Shown here: in pieces, positions 1-11,359 of the stretch
How positions within the stretch are numbered: the stretch's first letter is position 1
Layout of the letters: every line of letters starts with the position of its first letter
Assembly (NCBI GenBank): GCA_964030475.1
Contig: CAXIPT010000041.1
Span: 62,001 to 126,000, forward strand
Reading direction: 5' to 3'
From: Tethya wilhelma
Taxonomy: Eukaryota; Porifera; Demospongiae; Tethyida; Tethyidae
Length of the DNA stretch: 64,000 nt
Notes under the pieces: generated by a model
Database searches by the model: none
The model's input: only the letters and a program-made list of their open reading frames with translations
Told to the model about the DNA's origin: nothing
Made by a program: the position numbers and the translations under genes

Positions 1-1363
1 TGTCCAAGGATCTTTGTTGGGCAGTGCCCCACTCCCATTCAATATCTCTTTGTGTCAGCTCTCGTAGTGGCTTTGTTATGTCAGCTAGATGTGAAAGAAA
101 CTTGCTGAGGTATTGTGCCAGCCCCAGTAGCCGTTGTACTGCAGCTACATCTTCCGGTCGGGGCATCTCCAGTATTGCTTGCACTTTACATGGATCTATG
201 CTCAGACCATTCTCTGTTGCTACATGACCGATGAAAGGTACCTCTGACAATCGCAGCTTTAGCTTCTTGTCATTCAGCCTGAGGTCTCGCTCGTCACATC
301 TCTGTAGGAATGATTCCAACTTGTCGTCATGATCCTCTGTAGCTGCTTTGATAGTATCTCCCCGCCCAATAGCCACAACGTCATCAGCAACTACTTCGAT
401 GCCGTCGAGCCCTTCAACTACCTCATGCATTCGTCGCTGAAACACCTCTGGGGCCGAGCTGATTCCAAATGGCATCCGCTTCCACCTGTACCGTCCAAAT
501 GGAGTGTTGAATGTTGTAAGTAGAGAGGACTCCTCGTCTAATGGGATGTGCCAGAATCCATGCCTGACATCTAGGACTGTGAACAGCTTGGCTCCATGTA
601 ATCGTGTAGCAATCTCTTCAATGGTGGGGAGTGGGTAGTGCTCTCGTCGGATAGCTTGATTCAGGTCCTTGGGATCGAGACAAATCCTCAGCTTGCCATC
701 TTTCTTGGGAATAACTACAATAGAGCTAATCCACTCAGTTGGCTCGGTGACTGGTGTAATGATGTCCTGCTGGACAAGCTCCTCAAGGGTTACTTGTAAC
801 TGTTCCCTCAGTGCTACTGGTACGCGTCTGGGTGCATGTTGTACAGGATCCACCTGGCTATGGAGCCGGATATGATAGTCTCCCTCTAGACGGCCGACTC
901 CCTCACTGAAAACACGTGCATATTTCTGGACAAGTTGTTCTTGTGTCAGTGGACTCTTGGGACTACTACTCAACGCATACACCTCCTTGCTACCCGTCAT
1001 GGGTTTGTTCATCCGGTCATTGTCGAGATAGGCGATGATGTTCATGCCTAGACAAGCTCTTCTTCCAAGAAGTGGCCGAATGTTGTTAAGATCAACTATT
1101 CGGCAATCCAGTTTACAGCTCTGTTCCCCTCGCCAGACCTTGCCAATCACTGGAATAGCAGAACCTCCATAGGCTGTAATCGTTTGCTTCATGGGCGTCA
1201 TGTGAGCTAGTCGGAATCTCTCGTGGCTTTCTTGTACAACTCCAATGGCACTACATTGCACTGAGCTCCCGTGTCTACCTCGAAGCGGAGGTAATTTCCG
1301 CTCTCTAGCTTCAGTGTGACCATCTGGGAGTCCTCAACGCTAACAGCAGATATCTGGGCTTGG
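1..1363 (-). pseudogene. Retrotransposon protease and reverse transcriptase
   Basis: On the minus strand near 1290-1260 the motif FEVDTGAQCNVVPL is an aspartic protease active-site loop (DTGA). The frame then changes near 1215. From about 960 to 1 one open frame reads as reverse transcriptase: PKKDGKLRICLDPKDLN, LFTVLDVRHGFWHIPLDE, TPFGRYRWKRMPFG, a catalytic VVADDV box (where families usually have xxDD) and the connection-domain segment SKFLSHLADITKPLREL. This copies element RNA into DNA in a Gag particle. RNase H and integrase are beyond the edge. The protease frameshift suggests an inactive copy. Confidence 0.85.
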
Positions 1364-1732
1364 CAGTGGCGGATCTAGGAAATTGTATAGAGGGGTTCTA
1401 ATCAATGCGCGCAGAGCGTGCGAAAATTTTTATGTAGCCATGCCCACTTCCGGTCACAACAGCCCTGCCCCTTTAGCGCTCGTGCAGCTAAAATTTTGCC
1501 AAAAAAGCCTGAGTGGAAGACAAAAACGGCAAGAAAGAGAAGAGTCAGAAACTCTATATTTTTTACAAAAAACTAATATTTAGTGTGATTTTGAGTTGCT
1601 TTTAGTATTTTTAAGTTGAAAGGAGGGTTCCGGCTTGGCCTTTTCCAATCTGCACAGTTAATTATAATGCGAGGTCTCAGCTGAAAGGGGGGTTCCATGG
1701 AACCCATGGAACCATGCCTAAATCCGCCACTG
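1364..1732. mobile_element. MITE nested in the retrotransposon, 5-bp TSD
   Basis: The element starts CAGTGGCGGATCTAGG and ends in the inverse, ATCCGCCACTG. It is flanked by CTTGG on both sides (1359-1363 and 1733-1737). Removing the element and one CTTGG restores the retrotransposon reading frame exactly, which confirms both borders. The CAGTGGCGG ends resemble hAT non-autonomous elements, though classical hAT duplications are 8 bp. It has no coding capacity. Confidence 0.85.
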
Positions 1733-1737
1733 CTTGG

Positions 1738-2320
1738 TAGATCACTTCGTCATCCTCTTCTTCAATGACCCTCACAGTCTTCTTTGTCAGTTTGCTGCGG
1801 CATTTGATAGCAAAGTGGTTTAGTTTGTGGCACTTGTTACAAGCTTTCCCATAGGCAGGGCATGTCTCTCGCTTGTGGAGTTCGTGTTTGGGGCCACAGT
1901 TCCAGCATTCTCGCGGGGCTCGTTCCCCTGTGTCTTTTGTTTTTGGTGGCTGTTCTTGATCATTGTTGCTGATTGCATTCACTATGGTACTCTGCTCCAC
2001 TATCTTCATACCATTCAAAAGGTACGTTTTTTCGAGGCTGGCAATACTGCTGGAACTTCTGTAATTGGTTTAATCTTAGCATTGTCACCTTCTTCGTTGC
2101 AGGTAAATGTACTGAAGACTTCTCGTGCGTCATCACCGATGACGGTTAGTAATGTAGCAACTTGGATTGCTTCGGACTTTTTGCTTAGCTCTGTTGCTAG
2201 CGAATAATTGTCCCAGGCAATTTTGAATTTCTTCCACTTGAGGGCTGCCTGAGTATCATGTATTTCCAATGCCGACGGCGGTGGTAACGAGTAGCCACCA
2301 CTCGCCATCTTGGTGACCAC
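1738..2320 (-). pseudogene. Gag-like ORFs with CCHC zinc knuckle (frame-broken)
   Basis: The first piece (2320 down to 2015) starts MVTKMASGGYSLPPP and has the WKKFKIAWDNY block seen in gag of Gypsy elements. The second piece, in another frame, carries CWNCGPKHELHKRETCPAYG followed by CNKCHKLNHFAIKC, two zinc-knuckle-like Cys/His clusters that would bind element RNA. The acidic stretch EEEDDEVIYQ follows and stops at the MITE. The frame break near 2018 and a likely small deletion mean that intact Gag cannot be made. The bases after 1738 continue the same frame that resumes below 1363. Confidence 0.75.
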
Positions 2321-2443
2321 GTGTTAGACAGTCACGTTTGAATCAATGCCGATCGTGCTTGATGGCTGCTCCGTATCTGATCCTTCAATTCTACTCTAGT
2401 ATCAGTTTCTTTCTTTTCTTTTTCTTGCGATGGTTGCTGGGCC

Positions 2444-2463
2444 CTATCCCACCGCTGCCACCA
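2444..2463 (-). other. Putative tRNA primer-binding site
   Basis: Directly downstream of the LTR on the minus strand the sequence reads TGGTGGCAGCGGTGGG. The TGG start beside an LTR end is the usual position and form of a tRNA primer-binding site in Gypsy elements. The tRNA was not identified. Confidence 0.4.
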
Positions 2464-2567
2464 TGTAACGCTACTCTTTATTAGTAACTCTCTTTCATTT
2501 CATTTCTCAAGACCATGATCACATGACAATCACAACTGATGAATAATATATGAATTAACTTGTTACA
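2464..2567 (-). repeat. Putative 5' LTR, short
   Basis: The segment begins TGTAAC and ends GTTACA on the plus strand, the short inverted ends typical of LTRs. It directly abuts a possible primer-binding site. At 104 bp it is short for an LTR. The partner LTR is outside the window, so the boundary is inferred. Confidence 0.5.
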
Positions 2568-3130
2568 CATTTATCCATGAACATGAAGACAAATTTGACA
2601 CTATTTGTTAGAGTACTAAACCCACCAAGGAAAGAGTCATTAATTGGTGTAAGGATAATTGTATTGAATAAAAATACATTCATGTACTTGTGCATTTTCA
2701 CAGGCTTCACTTGGATGTACGTCTGTAGCCCATAAAAGAAAAGGGAAGAATTTGCCACCAAATAAGAAAAGTCACCTATAAGCAAGGTTAAAATTTATGT
2801 GTCATTATGTACAAGTGTGCGTAGCATTATACACATCGATGTTGTATATAATTATACACAGAAGATCCAAGTGAATTGTAATAACATTCCAGGAAAGAAA
2901 CACAAGAGCATCAACTAGTCACATCCAACACATTATTAAAATATATTTGCATGCATGTAAATTATTGTTGTATATGTAAAGTTGTGTATTTTATCTGGTC
3001 CACAATCAACAGGATGTCCCTGAAGGGTGTAACAAAGATTTTCAAACAGGGTGTTATTATGTTAGCAATAATATTTCTGTTTTGTAACTACTCTATACTT
3101 GTGTATTTATTATACAGAAATGTTGTTCAT
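2568..3130. other. AT-rich intergenic DNA, no gene seen
   Basis: Short AT-rich ORFs only, with no domain, repeat pair or splice-consistent exon that I can recognise. Confidence 0.5.
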
Positions 3131-3141
3131 GCAGGTGAAAA

Positions 3142-3990
3142 GTAAAAAAAAAAACATTGGAAATGTAATGAGACATAGATCGTAAAAAGAAGATGAAATG
3201 GCTGTTAGAGTGTGTGTGCAGAATTCTTCCTGTATAGTTAACAATCTCCTTATTGAGTCTCTCATTTTGCCCATGGGAAGAATTCCTTACACACTCTAAC
3301 AGCCATTCCATCTTGTTTGCGTTCTTTTTATGATTAACCGATTACCTGCAAAGTACGCACTTGTGCGTACTAAAAAATTCAATTTTTAAACGCGAAGTAC
3401 GCACTTTTGCGTACTATGACCTTTAGCGCTATTGTTTAGACAAAGCGTCTAAGCACTGAACTCCGAACTTCCGGCACAAATAGCTTTCTACTAAAATACA
3501 AAGTTTGAGTTGAAACTCTTGTGGTAGCTAAATGACTAGGTCACGATCGCCGCAATCACGATTGTGATGTTTAGATTGACATTTTCTCTACAGCTTTTTG
3601 AGGGACAAGCTTCAAAGTTGCTACGTAGGTGCAGGGATAGTTAGGCTATATAGCCATAGCATCGCTTTTGTAAGCGTTGCTGCCTACCTACAAAAAAAGC
3701 CTAAGATGCTAAAATTTTTTAGCGTATTAGACAATTAGACCATTCTGTACTTTAGCTCTTTTTTTACAGCTAAAAGCTACACTAGAGCAGCGAGGCTTGC
3801 ATCATAGTTAGCATAAAAGTTGCTTAGCTGCATCATAAAAGAAACAGAGTCCAAACTGTCCTTGTAAAAAATAATGCGTTGCTACTAAAATTTGAATTTT
3901 AATCTTCACGGTATGACGTAATTAATTTCAAATTTAAACGAGCGTGTAATCGGTTAAGCCATTCCTGTGTCTTATTACATTTGCGATGTG
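3142..3990. mobile_element. Long-TIR MITE (family A) holding a nested element
   Basis: The left arm runs from CATTGGAAATGTAATGAGAC through AATGGCTGTTAGAGTGTG to the AGAATTCTTCC turn. The right arm returns through GGAAGAATTCC and CTAACAGCCATTCC to TCTTATTACATTTGCGATG. The same arms occur at 6600-6807, 14179-14323 and 23593-23802, so this is a family of fold-back MITEs. The right arm is split by a TTAA-flanked element at 3338-3953. Confidence 0.8.
3338..3953. mobile_element. piggyBac-like non-autonomous element, TTAA target
   Basis: The ends read CCGATTAC and GTAATCGG, flanked on both sides by TTAA (3334-3337 and 3954-3957). Removing the element plus one TTAA rejoins the right arm of the surrounding MITE. 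TTAA duplication is the hallmark of the piggyBac superfamily. Just inside the left end, two short palindromes of type AGTACGCA(N4)TGCGTACT lie about 50 bp apart (near 3350-3370 and 3402-3420). They could be subterminal transposase-binding repeats or hairpins. No ORF of note. Confidence 0.75.
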
Positions 3991-5865
3991 TTTTTTTTAC
4001 TTGTTTTTTACTAGCTACGTGTGCCATTTGCTCGTCCAACGTACACCTGCATTAGGCAATACACATGTACCAATCTTTTTTATTGATACTTGATTTGATC
4101 AATTAATGATTTAGCACACATAGCTATGTAATTTAAAAGTAACACTATATGTGACCAAATTTTGGAAAACCGACCAGATGTAGTCATATGCAAATTTTGA
4201 GATAGCGCTTGCATTGTAATCTACATCATTGCAGCTAGCTATTATCCGAATTTGAAGCGGCTAGGTGCTATAGTTTTGGAGATATGAGCTCAAATATACC
4301 GACCGTTCATTCCAAAATCGTGAGCGAATACGTTGCTAAGCGCGAGTACACAAACTCCGTATACTATCCGTGTTACAAACAATTTGTTTGTGTTACAATT
4401 TTACAGAGATGCCAACTCTCACTCATTGAGTGTGAGACTCACGCATTTACTCTTGATCTCACGCTCTCACGCTTACAATTTAGTAACTCACGCATTTGCT
4501 TCTCGGATTTTACAATACTGTCTCTATGATCATCGCTGAAGCGCTTCGCTTGGGCAGGCTTGCTATCCGGCATAAATTTTCACATACAGTGACACTGGTG
4601 ATCCTTACCAGGTTCAGGAAATTTACAGCCAATAATGTCACAAGGCTGTTTAGGCGCGCGCGCGCACTTGCAATAATGTAAATTAAACCCATACCAGCTG
4701 ACTGTCAGCTGACTGTGGTACATAAAAAATCAATGGATGGCAGAGCCGGAGCCTACTCAGCATCACTACTGTATCGTGATGATGACAATCTAGAAGAGGA
4801 AGAAGAAGGTCCTTCATCACCTAAACGGCTCAAGGCAGATACTCATTCTATAAAGAAATGGACGGGAGCTGCTATATACAAAACTAAATTTCAAAGATCA
4901 TGGGAGAAGAAGTGGCCTTTTGCGGTGCCTGTACCTAGCAATCCCCACTCTTTTCGTTGTACTGTATGTGCTAAGAATGTGTCTTGTGGACATCAAGGAG
5001 AGAGAGACCTAATTCGTCACAGTGAGTCTGCACAGCACAAGAAAAATGTTCAGTCTCTAAAGGACAACCAAAGCTAAATTTTGGACCTAGCCCCGAAGCA
5101 CTGATGTTAAAGGACAAGGTATTTGCTCATAAGTTAGGTGTTTTTTTATTCTTTTATTTTTTGGTTTGACTGTACGTACAGATAGTTCGAGCAGAATTCA
5201 AGATGGCCAACCTATTAGTTCAGCACAACATCCCCATAGCTGTTTCAGTTCATCTGGGACCAATAATGAAAGACATATTTCCTGATAGCTCCATTGCACA
5301 GGGATATGCATCTGCTCGGACAAAGACCACCTGCATTATCAATGGTTCTCTTGGGCCACATTTTAAATCTGCTCTTGTAGATGCTATGAAATTAGGGCCA
5401 TTTTCGATTGCTGTTGATGGGTCTAACGACAATGGGCTAGAAAAACTCAACCCAGAGTCTGGCAAGGTGGTAACACATCTACTGGATATGTGCCTGACGA
5501 CTGGTAAATTGCATGGTTTAATTATAATAATAGATTTCTATAATTTCTGTTATTATACAGGTGAGACTTCTGCAACTGCTGAGGCCATTTTTAACAAGAT
5601 GGATGAGGTGCTTTTAAGCGTTGATGTTCCATGGGATAACTGTGTTGGAGTCAGTGTGGACAACACTTCTGTAAATCTAGGAAAGAGAAATTCCATAACG
5701 ACACGAGTGCTTCAGAAGAACTCTTCAGTTTACTTCATGGGGTGCCCCTGCCATATTATTCACAACATATTAGGAAAAGCAGCAGAAGCATTTACACAGG
5801 TATTCATTGTAAAACTGAATCATTATCCCATACTTAATCTACCTTTATTCACACTACGGTAGTAC

Positions 5866-6350
5866 TGGGTACATAGTAATAGCACGGATGGCTCATTAGC
5901 GCAATACAAATATTCACGCGAATAACTGCAAAAACTGAGCGCTTGGCACTAAAAGGCTTCTTAAGCTACTATTTAGCTCTTTCTCTCTCTAATAAGCCCA
6001 AAAACATGGCCTAAAACCATCGTGAAGTACCAAACTAAAATATGCCTAACCTCCAAATTTCTCCATCTTCTTCTTATTCTTCTTCTATCTTCTCACGCCA
6101 TACCTCAAAGACCATTCACTTTTAGAAGCTGATTCTTGAACGAACAAACTTGGTTTCTTTGTCTTTAATCGCTTTTGCCATCGGTTTTTTGTGTCTCTCA
6201 TTGAGTCGCTAGATACAAAGAGAAAAGCGCCTTCTCCATATGGCAGCCATTAATTTCTAAACTCATGCATTATTCATAAGCTAGCTAAACGACCCTTTCC
6301 ATATCCAAGTGCGCGTTATTTGGAATCTATTGCAAACATGCAGTGCCCCA
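5866..6350. repeat. Dispersed repeat (family D) inside the hAT element
   Basis: This stretch recurs in inverted orientation at about 24105-24625. Shared blocks include GTAGTACTGGGTACATAG, ATTAGCGCAATACA, AGGCTTCTTAAGCTACTATT and CAAGAATCAGCATCTGA-type sequence. Shorter relatives are at 52400-52510 and 56700-56810. It carries no ORF worth calling and is probably a non-autonomous DNA element inserted in the transposase gene. Confidence 0.65.
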
Positions 6351-6599
6351 AGTTGTGTCCTCTTCTGTGTTCAGTTCTTCAGTAGGGAAGTTAAGACACA
6401 CATATAATTGACATAAATCTCATTTAGCTTGGGATTTCAGAGTTTCAGCTGTCTGAAAGGCATAACTCAGTACTGCATGTAGGGTTCACTGGTCAGCCTC
6501 AGGCTGGCCCGCGAGACTAAGTTCAGTGTTGGCATTGCAAGTTCTCTACTCAGGCTAACGACTAAATTCAACTGGTATTATAAATAATTATTCAAAAAA

Positions 6600-6807
6600 A
6601 ATGCAAACATAGGAATGGCCAAATCGTAAAAAAGTGAGCAAGGAATGGTTGTAAGATTGAGCAAGTTTATTCCTGTGCCTACAATGTCATTGAGCTCAGT
6701 AGGGATATGAACATAAGGTGACACAGTGAAATGAACTCGCTCAATCTTACAACCATTCCTATCTTGTTTGCTCACTTTTTTACGATTTGGCCATTCCTAT
6801 GTTTGCA
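6600..6807. mobile_element. Long-TIR MITE, family A
   Basis: Nearly perfect inverted arms: ATGCAAACATAGGAATGGCC at the left and its inverse at the right, extending through GTAAGATTGAGC. It sits in the middle of the hAT transposase gene, just upstream of the exon that starts at 6845. Confidence 0.8.
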
Positions 6808-7438
6808 TTACATTTCTAATGTTTTTTGTACTTGTATATTATAGGTGTGCCACTTTGATGTTGAGGAGCTGATGATAGACAATTTCTACTATTTTGACAA
6901 GAGTAGTAAAAGAAAAAATGTTCTTGTTGGCTATTACCACTTCTGCGATGTTGAATACCGAAAGATTCTTAAACATGTCAGTACAAGATGGCTCAGCCTT
7001 GAAACAGCGATCGATAGAATATTGCAGGCAGTATCCTGGACTGAAGTCATTCTTTCAGAAGGTTTGTGCACTGTGAATTGCCAAAATACAATGATATCAG
7101 ATAATTCAAGTATAATAACATGTTATCTTGCAGAAGATTCATCTGCACGCTTTAATTGATCGTCTGGTGTCAGCCTACGAAAACACACTGACAGAAGTGT
7201 ATCTTCTATTTTATCATTCTGCTCTGCAATTGTTTAAGAATACAAATTTGTTCTTACAAAGAAATGACCCTATTATACATGTTCTGGTCGATCAGTTGAA
7301 CAGTTTTGTCAAGAATCTTCTGGGAAAATTCGTCAAAGTTCATGCTATCAGAGATGCCGGTGCTGACATCATTACCTCTGTAGTGTATTCCCGTGAAATG
7401 CAACTCGATGGTAAGTCATTATATAATACACACCACTT

Positions 7439-7472
<34 letters not shown>

Positions 7473-8423
7473 TTGTCATGCACATGCACTGATCAACAGT
7501 TAGATGTATTTATACTTACACTGCACATGCATGTAGATAACGAGTTGCATATCGGTCTACTAACACGTCAAATGTTGAAACGACTCGAAGAGAATGGTGA
7601 CATTTCACATTCTGAGGTTTCTCGATTCTACCATGCAGTACGTCGTTTTTATGTCTGTGCTACTGACTATGCATTTGCTAACCTACCACTAGAAGATGCA
7701 GTGCAAGATTTGTGAATTTTGATATCGAGAAAATGCCAACTTCTCTCGAGTTGAATTTTTTGTAGCAAAGTACCCTTCAATTCTTGAAGCTGATTCTACT
7801 CATCTAAACACGCTTGAAGAGGAGTTTCTCGATTATCAGCTCATGAATAGATCAGAGATACCACAATTTGTTTGGGATTCATCTTTGGTAAAGGAGACTG
7901 ATAGTCGCATATATTTTCGAATGGATGTGATATGGGCTTATTTAAGCTCTGCAAAGAATCCTGATGGGATGTTGAGGTTTGGAAAGCTAGCTAGAGTTGC
8001 AAAGCTAGTTATTGTTCTACCACACTCCAATGCTGATGAGGAGAGAGTTTTCAGCATGATTCAAAAAAATGAGACGGCTTTCAGGCCTAACCTTAAACCC
8101 TACAAAATGCAATTATAACTAAGCTTGCTAATCCTGAACCATGCTACAAATACGAACCAAAGAAGTCAGTTTTGGAAGCTGCCAAGAAATCAACAAAGAA
8201 ATACAATCATGCTCATTGTACAAAGTAACTGTCATTCTGAACTGTAACTTTTACAATATTAATGACTAATGAAGTTTTAAATTATTTGATTATGTGTAAA
8301 GTTTTTTGTATCATGTAATGAAGTGACTGCATGCCACAGTCTTGTCTCACTTATTGTGACCCAATCTCACTCGTTTCAATACTTGTTCTCACTCATTCCT
8401 TGTGGGTAAGGTTGGCATCTCTG

Positions 8424-9386
8424 ATTTTAGTGTAGTATTAGAATATGCATGAAGTTAGTTGAAGCACTTGTTAAAACTTACTTTATGAGCCTTTTTAAAG
8501 ACACAGAAGACCAGGGAGCCTTCCAGGACTCGAGAATTCAACAACTAGGTAAGTAAGTCTACTAGAGTAACTAAGCTATAAATGGCGCAGAAATAAGCAC
8601 CCAATATTAATGCATGCATCTATAGCTATTCTAACTGTAGGAAACAGTTTAGCTAATACTTATTGCCCATAATAAGAACCACTTCCCCCACAAATTTCAT
8701 TGCAAATTTATACTGACAATGTACAATACATTCATTCATTATTATGCACAGATAAACAGCTCCTGGCATAGCCCAGCGATTCTGCAACACTGTGGGCCAT
8801 CTTCTGATCATCTGGAAGAGATTTCTTTCTGCTAGTTCATGAACAATGCATTGTTTTTTTTTTGTTGCACAATAAATATGCAAGATTATAATGAGATGCA
8901 CAGCAGCAGCTGCATCATGTACTTATCAGAATAATTAATCAATGAACATGGCAACGCATCCCGTGTACAATCAGGAGAGAAGCTAGCCATGGTTGACATA
9001 GCTGCATTCAAACGCTTATATCTCTGCAATAGAAGCAGCCCCACCCATAATATCACGTCTGCAACTCGCCAAGGTGTGCCCCTCCCCATTGGTGCAAAAA
9101 AATTAATTTCGCGCGCGTGTCGCGAATTACACTACAATCGCCGATTACTACCGTATTCGTTCTAATTACAGCACCAAAAAAAAATATTTACGTTTTGAGA
9201 ATGGACCTCCATTAGAACCTGGAAAGAATCGTTGGTCTGGAATGGTGCTTGATTTAGGGCGGACCTTAGCAATAGAGCGAGCTTGGAACTTTTGAAGTGG
9301 GTGTGGTCAAGTACTGTTCATGTGTTGCGTGATTTTTCTGTGGTGGAAGACTGAGTAAGAGACCTGTCACCTCTTATCGATTCCAA
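8424..9386. other. Non-coding stretch, mostly part of a segmental duplication
   Basis: No coding exon recognised. From about 8612 the sequence is nearly identical to 17140-17940, so this is the right part of the duplicated segment. Differences are single bases and short indels. Confidence 0.6.
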
Positions 9387-9674
9387 TTACCTCGCAATTG
9401 ATCTCACCATCGTAAAACACCAGCAAATCCTGGATATTTCTTTTGGAACATGACCAACAGTCAGTGTAGGAGAACCAGTGCTTGTCTGGACTACAGCAAC
9501 AGCAAACTGATCTTCAGCATTCCCATGCTGTTGTGCAGTGTACAAGTGTTCATGAAGAACTGGTGTCCAGATAGCATTGTAGACGTGAAAACCACGGATA
9601 ACACTGTCTATGGAAATTACTCCATCGTTAGGTATACAAGTGTGTTTTATCCTTTCACTTTTCGACTTGTTCAA
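9387..9674 (-). CDS. HIRAN-like domain protein, partial
   Basis: The 95-residue frame contains SVIRGFHVYNAIWTPVLHE, GNAEDQFAVAVV and VGHVPKEISRICWCF. This pattern (GxHVY...W.P..GE.L.......N..D.YAVAVV....VGHVP..IS) is that of stand-alone HIRAN-like proteins found in many copies in cnidarian and sponge genomes. HIRAN domains in helicases bind DNA 3' ends; the role of the short versions is not known to me. The continuation FYDGEINCEVIG is in another frame just downstream, so this copy is probably frameshifted. The C-terminal part recurs at 17935-18048. Confidence 0.6.
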   Translation of the reverse strand: MNKSKSERIKHTCIPNDGVISIDSVIRGFHVYNAIWTPVLHEHLYTAQQHGNAEDQFAVAVVQTSTGSPTLTVGHVPKEISRICWCFTMVRSIAR

Positions 9675-9807
9675 TCACTAATCACTTTTAAATTATAAAA
9701 ATTAATCATTATAATGACACCAAAAAGTGGAGATTTGATTGTGGCAGATAAATGAGATTAAACTTGAATATGAGGTGATTACAATGCAGGCAGTTGTGAG
9801 AGAAATC

Positions 9808-11222
9808 TTAGTCAGAATTCGAATCCGAGCCAATTTCAGAGTACTCCATCTCAGAGTAGTCGGATTCGGAGCAATCCCTGAAAGGGTAGAGTTGATCAGG
9901 TTGGTCACTTGAAGGCTTGTTGAGAGAGCCAGAAACATCATCGCTGTCCGAACTGTCAGAATCCAAGAATGGATCTTGAGTTGGTTCTACATACCCCATG
10001 TGCTCCTCCCCAAACACCGAGATCATGACTTCCTTTATCTCTTGGTGAACGGCATCATTCCTGGTGTAGACAGGATCTTGCACAATGCCAATCACTCGAA
10101 AGGACTTCTCAATGGTTGTTGGGTGCTGTTCAACACGATCTGAAGCTTCTTTTATTCATTCCACAAGAGTAGTCTTGGAAGCTGGTGTCACTTTTGCAAC
10201 CGCTGTTTCGGCTTCTTTGACCATGCGATCACACCAGCTTTGACGAATGAATAATTTAAATGGCTTGTTCACGCTCACATCTAATGGCTGTAGAATAGAA
10301 GTGCAACCACCTGGGATTACCAGCAACTTGGTACGGCATTTGTGGAATGAATCCTTTACTGCATCAGTAAGATGGCCACTAAAGGTGTCAAGGCTGAGGA
10401 GAGCAGGTTTCCCACAAACATAAGGTTTCCATACCTGTTCAATCCATTCCAGCATTCGGATCTCATCCATCCAAGCTTTGGGCTGTGTCGTACATACGAC
10501 CCCTTTCGGTACCTTCAGCTTTGCCAAGGTCCTCTTGGTCTTCCCTTTGAACACAACAAAGGGGGGAAGCATCTTACCCAAAACAGAGTAGCTGTAATTC
10601 TATTCTTCTCTGAGGCTGTGGTTCTCACATTGATGGTATTTTTCCCTTTCTTGTCCACAACCTTGCCAGGCAGGAGGTCCAGGTACACAGGGGTTTCATC
10701 CTTGTTGCATATGTAGTCGAGTGGATAATCACCATCTTCGAAGATGCTGGCCACTTCGCTGCGAAATGCAGTTATCTTGACTTCCAGATCTTTAGGGAGG
10801 GTTTGACTCACATGCGTTTTGGCTCGTAACACGAGATTGTTCCTTTTCATGAACTTCCTGACCCAGCCCTCAGAAGCCTTGAATGTTGGCATAACAGGCT
10901 TGATGAGAGACAGAGCTTTGCATCGTATGACCTGAGTTGTCACTGCGACACCATCTGCTTCACTTTTCTCAAGAATCCAACAAACAAGCTTCTCTTCCAG
11001 TTCTTTCGGGTAGGATAGCTTTCGACCTTGCCCTTTTATGTGCTGCCTTTTCGTCGGATTCTTAATCTTAGTAACCCTCTCCTTCATCCATCGGCTTGCA
11101 TTGGTGTGGCTAACATTGAAGTGCTTTGCTGCCTTTCTCACGCCGTGATGCCTGGCATACTCAGCATTACTCTTCTTTTGCCCCTTGGAATACATCTTCC
11201 GTAGTGGCTTTGCAGGCATCAC
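9808..11222 (-). pseudogene. pogo/Tigger-type (CENP-B-like) transposase
   Basis: The protein starts MMPAKPLRKMYSKGQKK. It has a helix-turn-helix (NAEYARHHGVRKAAKHFNVS), a CENP-B/Tc5-like second DNA-binding half (GWVRKFMKRNNL) and a DDE_1 core. The acidic triad is visible: CNKDETPVY, LLSLDTFSGH and LQPLDVSVNK. One frame change lies near 10580, between FWVR and KMLPPFVVFKGK, and one in-frame TGA at about 10152-10154 sits where Trp is likely. After the stop the frame continues into an acidic Ser/Asp-rich tail (9808-10095). Two lesions make this a recent pseudogene of a DNA transposase. No terminal repeats were identified. Confidence 0.85.
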
Positions 11223-11359
11223 GGTTTCCTTCTAAGTGGCGTCAAATGCAGAACGTTAGCCATTAAAAATTTAACCCGTTTTTCACTAAAAGTATATTTG
11301 AGCAGGCGCAAAATTAAAACCACGTGGCTTTTCCCACATTACCCGCCAAAATCTAAAAG

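Larger units (their letters stand above)
1..2567 (-). mobile_element. Ty3/Gypsy-type LTR retrotransposon, 5' part
   Basis: Read on the minus strand, the order is LTR (2464-2567), primer-binding site, gag with a zinc knuckle, aspartic protease and reverse transcriptase, running off the left edge. This gag-protease-RT order is that of Ty3/Gypsy elements. The gag part is broken by small frame changes near 2018 and 2040. A 369-bp MITE splits the join between gag and protease at 1364-1732. The RT frame appears open to the window edge when read by eye, so this is a fairly recent insertion. RNase H, integrase and the 3' LTR lie outside the window. Confidence 0.85.
4733..8118 (+). pseudogene. hAT-family transposase, frame-broken
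   Basis: The first exon (4733-5077) has an acidic N-terminus and a BED-type zinc finger, FRCTVCAKNV...IRHSESAQH. From about 5203 the RNase H-like core starts: FSIAVDGSND carries the first catalytic Asp, VGVSVDNTSVN the second, and YFMGCPCHIIHNI follows. After a 1-kb interruption by repeats it resumes at 6845 with the helical insertion (KHVSTRWLSLE). It ends in the hAT dimerisation block LPHSNADEERVFS near 8020-8065. Compared with the second copy at 15840-17197, this one has a one-base insertion near 7030 and small deletions near 7705 and 7725 that break the frame. It would cut and paste the element if intact. Confidence 0.85.
4404..8423 (+). mobile_element. Complete hAT transposon with TIRs and TSD
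   Basis: The left end is CAGAGATGCCAACTCTCACTC and the right end is the inverse of CAGAGATGCCAACC, a classic hAT terminus. ATTTTA flanks both sides (4398-4403 and 8424-8429), a visible 6-bp duplication where hAT usually makes 8. Inside is an intron-containing BED/hAT transposase on the plus strand, with at least two further repeats inserted in its middle (5866-6350 and 6600-6807). Subterminal (T)CTCAC repeats occur at both ends. The transposase is frame-broken, so the copy is probably immobile on its own. Confidence 0.85.

Noticed and set aside
5250..5465. Minus-strand ORF of 71 codons
   Set aside because: Antisense shadow of the hAT transposase exon with no domain.
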